Positions 48,252 through 56,797 of a stretch of DNA of 64,000 nt are shown here, piece by piece. The DNA is from Tranquillimonas rosea (GTDB lineage: Bacteria > Pseudomonadota > Alphaproteobacteria > Rhodobacterales > Rhodobacteraceae), in assembly GCF_900111315.1 (NCBI RefSeq), contig NZ_FOGU01000006.1, positions 1 through 64,000 of the forward strand, written 5' to 3'. Position numbers and translations under genes: made by a program. The notes under the pieces were generated by a model that saw only the letters and a list, made by a program, of their open reading frames with translations, was not told the origin of the DNA and made no database searches. Position 1 is the stretch's first letter. Each line of letters opens with the position of its first letter.

Positions 48252-48881
48252 TCAGTTCACGATGTTGGCGACGGTCTTTTCGCGGATCTCGTCCTCGGTC
48301 ACGCCGTCGGCCGTCTCGACGATCTTCAGGCCGCCCTCGACCACGTCGAGCACGCCGAGATTGGTGATGATCCGGTTGACCACGCCGGTGCCGGTCAGCG
48401 GCAGCGTGCATTTCTTGATCAGCTTGGACTCGCCCGCCTTGTTGGTGTGGTCCATCACCACGACGACGCGCTTGACGCCGGCGACGAGGTCCATCGCGCC
48501 GCCCATGCCCTTGACCAGCTTGCCGGGGATCATCCAGTTCGCAAGGTCGCCGTTCTCGGCGACTTCCATGGCGCCGAGGATCGCCATCGCGATCTTGCCG
48601 CCGCGGATCATGCCGAAGCTGGTCGCGCTGTCGAAATAGGCGGTGCGGTTCAGCTCGGTGATGGTCTGCTTGCCGGCGTTGATCAGGTCGGGATCGACGT
48701 GGTCCTCGTCCGGGAAGGGCCCCATGCCCAGCATCCCGTTCTCGGATTGCAGGGTGATGTCCACGTCGTCGGGGATGTAGTTCGCCACCAGCGTCGGGAT
48801 GCCGATGCCGAGATTGACATACGTCCCATCCTCGAGCTCCTGCGCGGCGCGGGCGGCCATCTGTTCACGATCCCAGGGCAT
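48252..48881 (-). CDS. scoB: 3-oxoacid CoA-transferase subunit B
   Basis: A 209-residue subunit of a class I CoA-transferase (succinyl-CoA:3-ketoacid type, SCOT). The SENGMLGMG motif at about 46-54 contains the catalytic Glu E47 that forms the glutamyl-CoA intermediate. The [15 protein letters not shown] segment near 119-133 is conserved. It activates acetoacetate using succinyl-CoA in ketone body or polyhydroxybutyrate use. Subunit A lies 100 bases upstream. Confidence 0.9.
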   Translation of the reverse strand: MPWDREQMAARAAQELEDGTYVNLGIGIPTLVANYIPDDVDITLQSENGMLGMGPFPDEDHVDPDLINAGKQTITELNRTAYFDSATSFGMIRGGKIAMAILGAMEVAENGDLANWMIPGKLVKGMGGAMDLVAGVKRVVVVMDHTNKAGESKLIKKCTLPLTGTGVVNRIITNLGVLDVVEGGLKIVETADGVTEDEIREKTVANIVN

Positions 48882-48981
48882 GCTCTCTCCTTAAACATTG
48901 GGCGCGGCGGGGCGGCCGCGGTCAGTCAGGTGTGATGGTCGGCTCGGGCCGGCGCGTGGCAGCGGCCCGTGCACCGGGATG

Positions 48982-49677
48982 TCAGGCCGCCTTCACCGTG
49001 CGCTTTTCGATCCGCTTCTCGTGCTCGCCCTGGATCAGGCGGTGCACGTAGATTCCGGGCAGGTGGATCGAATCGGGGTCGAGCGAGCCGCGCGGGACGA
49101 TCTCTTCAACCTCGGCGACGCAGACCTTGCCGCACATCGCCGCCGGCGGGTTGAAGTTGCGCGCCGTCTTGCGGAACACGAGGTTGCCGGTGTCGTCGGC
49201 CTTCCAGGCCTTGACGATCGACAGGTCGGCGAAGATGCCACGTTCAAGCACGTAGGTTTCGCCGTCGAAGTCCTTGTGTTCCTTGCCTTCCGCGATCTGC
49301 GTGCCCACGCCGGTCTTGGTGTAGAAGCCCGGAATACCGGCGCCGCCGGCACGCATCCGCTCGGCCAGGGTGCCCTGGGGATTGAACTCGAGCTCGAGCT
49401 CGCCCGAAAGATACTGCTGCATGAAGGTGTCGTTCTCGCCCACGTAGGACGACAGCATCTTCTTCACTTGGCGGGTCTGCAGCAGGATGCCGATGCCGAA
49501 ATCATCCACCCCGGCGTTGTTCGAGGCAAAGGTCAGATCCTTGGTGCCGGCGTCGCGGATGGCCGACAGCAGCAGCTCCGGAATGCCGCACAGGCCGAAG
49601 CCGCCGGCGGCGATGAACATTCCGTCGAACAGCAGACCGTCAAGCGCGTCGGCGGCGGTTCCGTAGACCTTCTTCAT
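48982..49677 (-). CDS. scoA: 3-oxoacid CoA-transferase subunit A
   Basis: A 231-residue alpha subunit. The GGFGLCGIPE motif near 26-35 binds CoA, and the SNNAGVDD segment near 53-60 is typical of class I enzymes. With subunit B it forms the heterotetramer. The genes are in the usual A-B order on one strand, but the 100-base gap is larger than in many homologues. Upstream lies an 11-bp tandem repeat array that may be a regulatory site. Confidence 0.9.
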   Translation of the reverse strand: MKKVYGTAADALDGLLFDGMFIAAGGFGLCGIPELLLSAIRDAGTKDLTFASNNAGVDDFGIGILLQTRQVKKMLSSYVGENDTFMQQYLSGELELEFNPQGTLAERMRAGGAGIPGFYTKTGVGTQIAEGKEHKDFDGETYVLERGIFADLSIVKAWKADDTGNLVFRKTARNFNPPAAMCGKVCVAEVEEIVPRGSLDPDSIHLPGIYVHRLIQGEHEKRIEKRTVKAA

Positions 49678-49767
49678 GCCTCAACTCCGTAAAAATCAGG
49701 GTTGGTGGCACAGTGCCGAGGGACCCGGAAAGTGTCAATTGAGGCCGCGGGGTAAGGCGGCGGGCAT

Positions 49768-49811
49768 GTGCACCGGGCGTGCACGGAACGTGCACCGCGC
49801 GTGCACCGGGC
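49768..49811. repeat. 11-bp tandem direct repeat (GTGCAC units)
   Basis: GTGCAC starts at 49768, 49779, 49790 and 49801, exactly 11 bases apart. The units are GTGCACCGGGC, GTGCACGGAAC, GTGCACCGCGC, GTGCACCGGGC, with a decayed fifth copy at 49812. It lies about 90-135 bases upstream of the scoA start and 35 bases past the topA stop. Confidence 0.75.
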
Positions 49812-49845
49812 GTCTGCACGATGGCAGCGCCCGGTGGCGGCGGTG

Positions 49846-52689
49846 TCAGGCGTCCGAGCCGGAGCCCGAGGTGCCGCTCTTCTTCGCGGTCGAGCCCTTC
49901 TTGGCGGTCGACGACTTCGTGCCGCCGGTGCTCTTGGATGCCGTCGACTTCGAGGCTGTGGACTTCTTCGCCGTCGACTTCTTGGCCGTTGAGGTGGACT
50001 TGGACGCGCTCTTGGCGGCGGTGCCGCTGCTCTTCTTGGCGGCGGTCTTTTTCTTGCCGCCCTTCGCGGCCTTCTCGGCGATCAGCTCGACCGCGCGCTC
50101 GAGCGTGACCTCCTGCGGGTCGAGGTCCTTGGGCAGCGTGGCGTTCACCTTGTCCCATTTCACGTAGGGGCCGTAGCGCCCCTTCATCACGTTCACGGGG
50201 CCGCCGCTTTCGGGATGCTCGCCCAGCTCTCGCAGGGGCTCGGCGGCCTGGCCGCGGCCGCGGGTCGCCTTCTTGGCCAGTTCCTCGACCGCGCGGTTCA
50301 TGCCGATGGTGAACACGTCGTCGATCTCGGCGAGGGGGGCGGTCTTGCCCTTGGCCGTCGGATCTTCGGCGTGCTTGAGGTAGGGGCCGTAGCGTCCGAT
50401 GGTGGACCAGATCGGCACGCCGTCCTCGGGATGCTCGCCCACCCGGCGGGGCAGGCTGAGCAGCCTCACCGCCTTCTCCAGATCGACGCTGTCCGGCGCC
50501 CAGTCCTTGGGCAGCGACTGGCGCTGGGGCTTCTTGTTCTCCTCGGTCACGTCGCCGCGCTGGACATAGGGCCCGAAGCGGCCGTCATGCAGCCAGATCG
50601 GGTCGCCGTTATCCTCGCCCAGAAGCTTGCCCTCGGGCGGGATGGCGGGCGCCTCGGGGGCTGCGCTCGGCGGGCCGAACGGGCGGGTGAAGCGGCATTC
50701 GGGATAGTTCGAGCATCCGATGAAGGCGCCGCCCGAGCGCGCGGTGCGCATCGACAGGCGGCCGTCGCCGCAATTGGGGCAGGTACGCGGATCGCCGCCA
50801 TCCTCTCGCGGGGGGAACAGATGCGGCTCGAGCACCTCGTTGATCTTCTCGAGCACCTCGGTGATCCGCAGTTCGGACGTCTCGGCGATGGCGGCGGAGA
50901 AGTCCTGCCAGAACTGGCGCAGCACTTCTTTATAATCGCGGTCGCCGGCGCTGATGTCGTCGAGCTGTTCCTCGAGGTCGGCAGTGAAGTCGTATTCGAG
51001 ATAGCGCCGGAAATAGTTCGTCAGGAACGCGGTTACCAGCCGCCCCTTGTCCTCGGGGATCAGGCGGTTCTGCTCCTTGCGGACGTATTCGCGGTCCTGA
51101 ATCGTGGTGACGATGCTGGCATAGGTCGACGGGCGGCCGATGCCCAGTTCCTCCATCCGCTTGACCAGCGTCGCCTCGGTGTAGCGCGGCGGCGGCTGGG
51201 TGAAGTGGCGCAGGCCGAGGACGGATTCGTTCGCCGCCAGCACCGCCGCGCCGTTGTTGCGCATCGCCGGATCGCTCGTCTCTTCGATCACGTCGTCGGC
51301 GGCGGGGCCGTTCTCGCCCGCCTTGCGGAACTGCTCGTCCAGCGACGCCTTGGCAAAGCCCAGGGGGTCGCCCTCGGTCAGTTGCGGCAGGCGGTTGTCA
51401 TCATCCTCGCCCGCGGGTTCGTCCCGGCCTTCTTCGTAGACGCGGATGAAGCCGTCGAACATGATCACCTGCCCGGTGGCACGCAGCCCGACCTGGCCGT
51501 CCTGCGAGCGGATCTCGACCGTCGTCCGCTCGAGCCTGGCGGCCTCCATCTGGCTGGCGAGGGTGCGCTTCCAGATCAGGTCGTAGAGCTTGCGCTGATC
51601 GGGGTCGGACAGGCCGAGCGAGCCGGCATCCCTGTCCATGTTGGTTGGCCGGATGCACTCGTGCGCCTCCTGCGCGTTCTTCGCCTTGTTCTTGTACATG
51701 CGCGGCGACTTGGGGAGGTACTTTTCGCCGTAACGGTCCTTGATCGCGTCGCGGGCGGCCATCACGGCCTCGGGCGCCATGTCGATGCCGTCGGTCCGCA
51801 TGTAGGTGATGTGGCCCGCCTCGTAGAGCCGCTGCGCCGCGCTCATCGTCTGGCGCGCGCCCATGCCGAACTTGCGGCTCGCCTCCTGCTGGAGGGTCGA
51901 GGTCATGAACGGGGCCGAGGGGTTGCGGGTGCCCGGCTTGGCCTCGACGCTGTGCACCGATAGCTGGCGGCTGGTGACGGCCTGAACCGCCATTTCGGCA
52001 TGGGTGGCGTCCTTGATCGAGAATTTCTCGAGCTTTTCGCCGGCGAGCATCGTCAGCCGCGCCTCGAGGTCCTGGCCGCGCGGCGTGGTCAGCAGGGCCT
52101 TGACGCTCCAGTACTCCTGGGCGCGGAACGCCTCTATCTCCATCTCGCGCTCGACGATGAGGCGCAGGCAGACCGATTGCACCCGGCCCGCCGATTTCGC
52201 GCCCGGCAGCTTGCGCCAGAGCACCGGCGACAGGTTGAAGCCCACGAGGTAATCCAGCGCGCGGCGGGCGAGATACGCCTCGACCAGCGGACCGTCGACC
52301 TCGCGCGGGTTCTCCATCGCTTCTGTCACGGCGCTCTTGGTGATGGCGTTGAACACCACGCGGCTGACGGGCGTGTCCTTTTTCAGGGCGCGGCGCTTGT
52401 GCAGCGCCTCCTGCAGGTGCCAGCTGATCGCCTCGCCCTCGCGGTCGGGGTCGGTGGCGAGAATGAGCGAGGGATCGTCCTTGAGCGCGTCGGCAATTGC
52501 GCGAACGTGCTTCTGGCTGTCGCTGGCGATCTCCCATTTCATGTCGAAGTCGTGCTCGGGGTCGACGCTGCCGTCCTTCGGCGGCAGGTCGCGGACGTGC
52601 CCGTACGAGGCCAGCACGGTGTAGTCGGAGCCGAGATACTTGTTGATTGTCTTGGCTTTGGCTGGGGACTCGACGACGACAACCGGCAT
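49846..52689 (-). CDS. topA: DNA topoisomerase I
   Basis: A 947-residue type IA topoisomerase that relaxes negative supercoils. The Toprim domain starts at VVESPAKAK, with DPDREGEAISWH at about 80-91 holding the metal-binding acids. The active-site Tyr is Y296 in ITYMRTDG. One zinc ribbon (CPNCGDG..GCSNYPEC, about 615-645) and topoisomerase C-terminal repeats (GRFGPY, GRYGPYLKH, GRYGPYVKW) follow. The last 70 residues are Lys/Ser/Thr/Ala-rich, as in other Rhodobacteraceae. The long upstream reading through dprA is a shadow; MPVVVVESP is the family start. Confidence 0.95.
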   Translation of the reverse strand: MPVVVVESPAKAKTINKYLGSDYTVLASYGHVRDLPPKDGSVDPEHDFDMKWEIASDSQKHVRAIADALKDDPSLILATDPDREGEAISWHLQEALHKRRALKKDTPVSRVVFNAITKSAVTEAMENPREVDGPLVEAYLARRALDYLVGFNLSPVLWRKLPGAKSAGRVQSVCLRLIVEREMEIEAFRAQEYWSVKALLTTPRGQDLEARLTMLAGEKLEKFSIKDATHAEMAVQAVTSRQLSVHSVEAKPGTRNPSAPFMTSTLQQEASRKFGMGARQTMSAAQRLYEAGHITYMRTDGIDMAPEAVMAARDAIKDRYGEKYLPKSPRMYKNKAKNAQEAHECIRPTNMDRDAGSLGLSDPDQRKLYDLIWKRTLASQMEAARLERTTVEIRSQDGQVGLRATGQVIMFDGFIRVYEEGRDEPAGEDDDNRLPQLTEGDPLGFAKASLDEQFRKAGENGPAADDVIEETSDPAMRNNGAAVLAANESVLGLRHFTQPPPRYTEATLVKRMEELGIGRPSTYASIVTTIQDREYVRKEQNRLIPEDKGRLVTAFLTNYFRRYLEYDFTADLEEQLDDISAGDRDYKEVLRQFWQDFSAAIAETSELRITEVLEKINEVLEPHLFPPREDGGDPRTCPNCGDGRLSMRTARSGGAFIGCSNYPECRFTRPFGPPSAAPEAPAIPPEGKLLGEDNGDPIWLHDGRFGPYVQRGDVTEENKKPQRQSLPKDWAPDSVDLEKAVRLLSLPRRVGEHPEDGVPIWSTIGRYGPYLKHAEDPTAKGKTAPLAEIDDVFTIGMNRAVEELAKKATRGRGQAAEPLRELGEHPESGGPVNVMKGRYGPYVKWDKVNATLPKDLDPQEVTLERAVELIAEKAAKGGKKKTAAKKSSGTAAKSASKSTSTAKKSTAKKSTASKSTASKSTGGTKSSTAKKGSTAKKSGTSGSGSDA

Positions 52690-52727
52690 GAAGATCCTTT
52701 CCACTGAAACCGCGGCAGCGGCGGCGC

Positions 52728-52757
52728 TGTATGTGGGAAGGCTGCCCGCGTTGTCAA
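52728..52757 (-). promoter_or_regulatory. Candidate topA promoter
   Basis: On the minus strand TTGACA (52757-52752) is a perfect -35 and CATACA (52733-52728) a weak -10, 18 bases apart, giving a leader of about 30 bases before the topA ATG. It is a visual match only. Confidence 0.45.
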
Positions 52758-52790
52758 TTGCGCATCGGGTCCCGGGGGGTCGGCCCGGGG

Positions 52791-52958
52791 TCAATGCGCG
52801 GTGGGAACGGCGGAGCGCCCGGCGGGTTCCGGCCGGCCCGCGACACGCCGCGCGGCGCCCCACCAGCAGGCCAGCGCGACGCCCGCGCCGGCATTGGCGT
52901 CGACCGCGTAGTGCGAGGCGAGAAGGACCGAGCCGAGCGTCGTCCCGCTCAGGGGACC
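52791..52958 (-). pseudogene. Remnant of a PAP2-type membrane phosphatase (C-terminal end)
   Basis: Reading minus strand directly after the dprA stop, in the same frame, 55 codons stay open to a TGA at 52791. The sequence GTTLGSVLLASHYAVDANAG followed by AGVALACWWGAARRVAG resembles the C-terminal PAP2 signature, where a helix follows SHYAVDxxAG. No start codon or N-terminal part with the KXXXXXXRP and PSGH motifs exists here, so it appears to be a decayed gene end. Alternatively it is chance frame; the SHYAVDANAG match is the main support. Confidence 0.5.
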
Positions 52959-54122
52959 CTAGTCGCGGCTGTCCGAGCCCGGCCGGGTCAGCAGGCCGCC
53001 GGGGCGGCGTTCGATCTGTCCGTCGAGTTCCAGCGTGACGAGTTGCGGGGTCACGGTGCCGGGGGCGAGGCCGAGGTCGCGGATCAGCTGGTCCTCGGCA
53101 ACCGGGCTGGGGCCGAGGCGGTCGAGGATCTGGCGGTGGAGGGCATTCGCGGCACGCAGGTCGGGGCGCGGTTTGCGGCGTTTGGCGGGCTTGGTTGTGT
53201 CGCTTTGCGGGGGCGCGGCGGGGCGCGAGGGCTGTTCCAGGGACAGCGCCTCGGCCACGTCCTGCGGGCCGCGAACGAGGGTCGCGCCGTCGCGGATCAG
53301 CAAATTGCAGCCGGCGGCGCGGGCGTCGAAGGGATGGCCCGGCACCGCCAGGACGTCGCGCCCGATGTCGAGCGCGTCGCGGGCGGTGATCAGGCTGCCG
53401 GACTTCGCCGCGGCCTCGACCACGACGACGCCGCGGGACAGGCCGGCGATCAGGCGGTTGCGCCGGGGGAAATGCCGGGCCTGGGGCTGCAGGCCCATGG
53501 GCTGATCGGACAGGCGCAGGCCGCCCTCGGCAATTTCCTGGGCGAGCACCGCGTTCTCGGCGGGATAGACCACGTCGACGCCGCCGGCCATCACCGCGAC
53601 CGTCGCGGTCGGGCCGGCGCCGACATGCGCGGCGGTGTCGACGCCGCGGGCGAGGCCCGACACGACCACGGCGCCGCTGCCGACCAGCCCTTCGGCCAGC
53701 CTGCGGGCCATGCGTGTGCCCAGGCTCGAGGCGTTGCGCGCGCCGACCAGCGCGACGCAGTACCGGTCGAGCAGGGAGGTGTCGCCGAGCGCCCAGAGAA
53801 GCGGCGGCGGGTCCGGGACATCGGACAGCGCGGCGGGATAGCCCGGCCCGCCCCAGCACAGCAGTCGCGCCCCGGCGAGGCGGGCGGCGCGCATTTCCTC
53901 GGCAGCGCGTTCGGGCGGGCACGGGGCGTAACGGTCGACGCCGGCGGCGCGGGCGACCTCGGGCAGCGCCGCGAGTGCGGCGCTTGCGCTGCCGTGTTCG
54001 GCCATCAGGCGGAAGAAGGTCGACGGGCCGACCCGTCGAGAGCGCAAGAGGCGGAGCCAGTCGAAACTGTCTTCCTCGGAGTGGGGGGGGGTGAGGGGGG
54101 TGAGGGAAGGGATATGATCCAT
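52959..54122 (-). CDS. dprA: DNA processing protein DprA
   Basis: A 387-residue protein that loads RecA on incoming single-stranded DNA. An N-terminal SAM-like part (about 20-70) is followed by the Rossmann-like DprA domain with VALVGARNAS, VVSGLARGVDTAAH, GGVDVVYP and PRRNRLIAGLS (about 110-225). A C-terminal winged-helix DML1-like domain is HRQILDRLGPSPVAED to the end. GGAGGCAGG precedes the ATG. A C9 run in codons 11-14 (54083-54091) is a mutable homopolymer. A CtrA-like site lies upstream. In Rhodobacter, DprA takes part in uptake of gene transfer agent DNA. Confidence 0.94.
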   Translation of the reverse strand: MDHIPSLTPLTPPHSEEDSFDWLRLLRSRRVGPSTFFRLMAEHGSASAALAALPEVARAAGVDRYAPCPPERAAEEMRAARLAGARLLCWGGPGYPAALSDVPDPPPLLWALGDTSLLDRYCVALVGARNASSLGTRMARRLAEGLVGSGAVVVSGLARGVDTAAHVGAGPTATVAVMAGGVDVVYPAENAVLAQEIAEGGLRLSDQPMGLQPQARHFPRRNRLIAGLSRGVVVVEAAAKSGSLITARDALDIGRDVLAVPGHPFDARAAGCNLLIRDGATLVRGPQDVAEALSLEQPSRPAAPPQSDTTKPAKRRKPRPDLRAANALHRQILDRLGPSPVAEDQLIRDLGLAPGTVTPQLVTLELDGQIERRPGGLLTRPGSDSRD

Positions 54123-54170
54123 CGCTCGCCTGCCTCCGCCAACTTGCAGGATCAGACTGGCGTTTGCGTG

Positions 54171-54186
54171 GTTAACACTTGGTGAA
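54171..54186 (-). promoter_or_regulatory. CtrA-type box upstream of dprA
   Basis: GTTAAC-ACTTG-GTGAAC (54171-54186) is one base short of the GTTAAC-N5-GTTAAC form of a CtrA site, equal to TTAA-N7-TGAA. It lies 49-64 bases upstream of the dprA ATG. Confidence 0.5.
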
Positions 54187-54266
54187 CGGGAAGAAGGGCA
54201 TTCGACACAACCCGCAGATCAGGAGGTAACCACCTGGAATCACGTCTTTTTTTTCTGAATTTTCCC

Positions 54267-55688
54267 TCAGGCCGCCGAGCCGCCCACCGTCAGGCCGCCG
54301 ATCAGCAGGGTCGGCTGGCCGACGCCGACCGGCACCCATTGCCCGGCCTTTCCGCAATTGCCGATTCCCGGATCGAGCGCCATGTCGTTGCCGATGGCGC
54401 GGATCTGCTGCAGCGCCGTCGCGCCGTCGCCGATCAGCGTCGCGCCCTTGACCGGCCGGCCGATCTTGCCGTCCTTCACGCGGTAGGCCTCGGTGCAGGA
54501 GAACACGAACTTTCCGTTGGTGATGTCGACCTGTCCGCCGCCGAAGCCGACGGCGTAGATGCCGTCCCTGACCTCGCCGACGATGTCACCGGGGCTGGCG
54601 TTGCCGCCCATCATGTAGGTGTTGGTCATCCGCGGCATCGGCGCGTGGGCATAGCTTTCTCGCCGGCCGTTGCCGGTGGGGCTGACGCCCATCAGCCGGG
54701 CGTTCTGCCGGTCCTGCATGTAACCCACCAGCACGCCGTCCTCGATCAGAACGTTGCGGCCCGATGGCGTGCCCTCGTCATCCACCGTCAGCGATCCGCG
54801 GCGATCGGGGATCGTCCCGTCGTCCAGCACGGTGACGCCCGGCGCCGCGACGCGCTGGCCCATCAGGCCGGCGAAGGCCGAGGATTTCTTGCGGTTGAAG
54901 TCGCCCTCTAGCCCGTGACCCACGGCCTCGTGCAGCAGGATGCCGGGCCAGCCGGCGCCGAGGGCGACGTCCATCACGCCGGCCGGCGCGGGCTCGGCCT
55001 CGAGATTGACGAGCGCGATCCTCAACGCCTCGCGGGTCACCGATTCCCAATGCTCGCGCGTCAGCAGGGCGGCGAGCCCCGAGCGCCCGCCGCCGCCCAT
55101 GCCGCCCGATTCGCGGCGGCCGTTCTCTTCGACGATGACACTGACGTTGAGCCGCGTCATCGGTCGGACGTCGCGGACGATGTGGCCCTCGGGGCGCAGG
55201 ATCTCGACCTCCTGCAGCGAGGCGCCCATGGACGCGCTGACCTGCACCACGCGGGGGTCGAGGGCGCGGGCGAAGGCGTCGATCTCGCGCAGGGTGTCGA
55301 GCTTGACCGAAAAGGCGGCGTCGGCCATCGGGTCGGCGTCGCCATAGAGCCGCGTGTTGGTGGCGCGGGGCGCGTCGGCCAGCGTGCCGCCGCCGTCGCC
55401 CACCGCCAGCCGCGCGGTCTCGACGGCGCGGCGCAAGGCATGTTCGCCGATCTCGCTGGAATGGGCGTAGCCGGCGGTCTCGCCGCGGACGGCGCGCAGG
55501 CCGAACCCCTCGGAGGCGTCGTAGCTCGCCGTCTTCACCCGCCCGTCGTCGAACGACAGCATCTCGGCGCGGCGGCGCTCGAGGAACAGCTCGCCATCGT
55601 CCGCGCCCGCCACGGCCTCTTGCAGGAGCGACAGCGCGCGGCCCTCGTCGAGAAGCGTGTCGAAGGGGCGGAAGGGGGCGTCGGTCAT
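54267..55688 (-). CDS. tldD: Metalloprotease TldD
   Basis: A 473-residue TldD/PmbA-family protease. The zinc motif HEAVGH has H253, E254 and H258 in GILLHEAVGHGLEGD. The conserved GGQVDITNGKFVFSCTEAY (about 392-410) and the C-terminal GKAGQWVPVGVGQPTLLIGG are typical. It works with PmbA (TldE) to trim peptides, but its partner is not in this window. It is divergent from coxB. Confidence 0.93.
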   Translation of the reverse strand: MTDAPFRPFDTLLDEGRALSLLQEAVAGADDGELFLERRRAEMLSFDDGRVKTASYDASEGFGLRAVRGETAGYAHSSEIGEHALRRAVETARLAVGDGGGTLADAPRATNTRLYGDADPMADAAFSVKLDTLREIDAFARALDPRVVQVSASMGASLQEVEILRPEGHIVRDVRPMTRLNVSVIVEENGRRESGGMGGGGRSGLAALLTREHWESVTREALRIALVNLEAEPAPAGVMDVALGAGWPGILLHEAVGHGLEGDFNRKKSSAFAGLMGQRVAAPGVTVLDDGTIPDRRGSLTVDDEGTPSGRNVLIEDGVLVGYMQDRQNARLMGVSPTGNGRRESYAHAPMPRMTNTYMMGGNASPGDIVGEVRDGIYAVGFGGGQVDITNGKFVFSCTEAYRVKDGKIGRPVKGATLIGDGATALQQIRAIGNDMALDPGIGNCGKAGQWVPVGVGQPTLLIGGLTVGGSAA

Positions 55689-55866
55689 GGTATCTCCTGC
55701 TGGCGGATGGGGGCAAGGCGCCTCAGGCGTCCGTTTGCCGCAAGGCTTTGGCTTGCCCGGTCCGGCCTAATATGGTTTCAGGTGCCGCGGAAACAAACGG
55801 ATTCCGCCCGTGGTTCGGGCGGGGCCGGACGCGGCGCCCGCCGCCAGCCGAACAGGACCATGTGAC

Positions 55867-56772
55867 ATGCGCTTGATCAGACAGATCGCCTCCCTCGGGG
55901 CAACCGCCTTCGCACTTGCCGCCGGACCGGTGGCCGCCCAGTCGAACGATGGCATCGGAGAGCTCCAGATCGAGGGCGCGCCGCAGCCCGGCGGGATCGG
56001 CTTCCAGGAGGCCGCGACGAGCATTGCGCGCGATCTGCAATGGCTCGACGGCATGATCCTGGCGATCATCACCGCCATCGTGCTGTTCGTGACCGGGCTT
56101 CTGATCGCGGTGATGGTCCTGCACAACCGGGGCCGCAACAAGACGCCGTCGCGCTTTACCCACAACACCCCGATCGAGGTGACGTGGACCGTTGTTCCGG
56201 TGGTCATCCTGATGTTCATCGGTGCGTTCTCCCTGCCGGTGCTGTTCAACCAGCAGGAAATTCCCGAGGCGGACGTCACGGTGAAGGCCACCGGGTACCA
56301 GTGGTACTGGGGCTACGAATATCCCGACGAGGGGATCGCCTTCGACAGCTTCATGATCGGCTACGGCGAGAACTACGTCACCGACGACATCCGCGCCCAA
56401 CTGCAGGAAGCCGGCTATACCGAGGACGAGTTCCGTCTCGCCACCGACGAGGCGATGGTCGTCCCGGTGGGCCAGACGATCGTCGTCCAGGTCACCGGCG
56501 GCGACGTGATCCACTCGTGGACCGTTCCGGCCTTCGGCGTGAAGCAGGACGCGGTGCCCGGCCGCCTGGCCGAGCTGTGGTTCGAGGCCGAGAAGGAAGG
56601 CGTCTATTTCGGCCAGTGCTCGGAGCTGTGCGGCAAGGACCACTCCTACATGCCGATCACCGTCAAGGTGGTGAGCCAGCAGGAGTACCAGGACTGGGTC
56701 GACAGCCGGACCGAAGAGACCGCAAGCGCCGCCCAAGCGGCCGGTGCGGTGCAGGTGGCGTCGGCTGAGTAA
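55867..56772 (+). CDS. coxB: Cytochrome c oxidase subunit II
   Basis: A 301-residue subunit of aa3 oxidase. A signal peptide (ends GPVAAQ) and two membrane helices (about 63-86 and 106-127) precede the periplasmic CuA cupredoxin domain. Copper ligands are H216 in HSWTVPAFG, C251 and C255 in CSELCGKDH, H259 and M262. The domain ends EYQDWVDSR. It receives electrons from cytochrome c. It is the first gene of a ctaC-ctaB-ctaG-ctaE run. The subunit I gene is elsewhere. Confidence 0.95.
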   Translation: MRLIRQIASLGATAFALAAGPVAAQSNDGIGELQIEGAPQPGGIGFQEAATSIARDLQWLDGMILAIITAIVLFVTGLLIAVMVLHNRGRNKTPSRFTHNTPIEVTWTVVPVVILMFIGAFSLPVLFNQQEIPEADVTVKATGYQWYWGYEYPDEGIAFDSFMIGYGENYVTDDIRAQLQEAGYTEDEFRLATDEAMVVPVGQTIVVQVTGGDVIHSWTVPAFGVKQDAVPGRLAELWFEAEKEGVYFGQCSELCGKDHSYMPITVKVVSQQEYQDWVDSRTEETASAAQAAGAVQVASAE

Positions 56773-56797
56773 GCCGCTCTCAGAGGAATCGCCCGCC

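Noticed and set aside
52690-53922. Long minus-strand frame extending topA N-terminally across dprA
   Set aside because: Arg/Pro-rich translation is a shadow of dprA; the TopA family start MPVVVVESP is at 52689.
54221-54238. Hairpin CAGGAGG-TAA-CCACCTG followed by T8 in the dprA-tldD gap
   Set aside because: The stem has a mismatch, the T-run is 10 bases away, and no plus-strand gene lies upstream for it to terminate.
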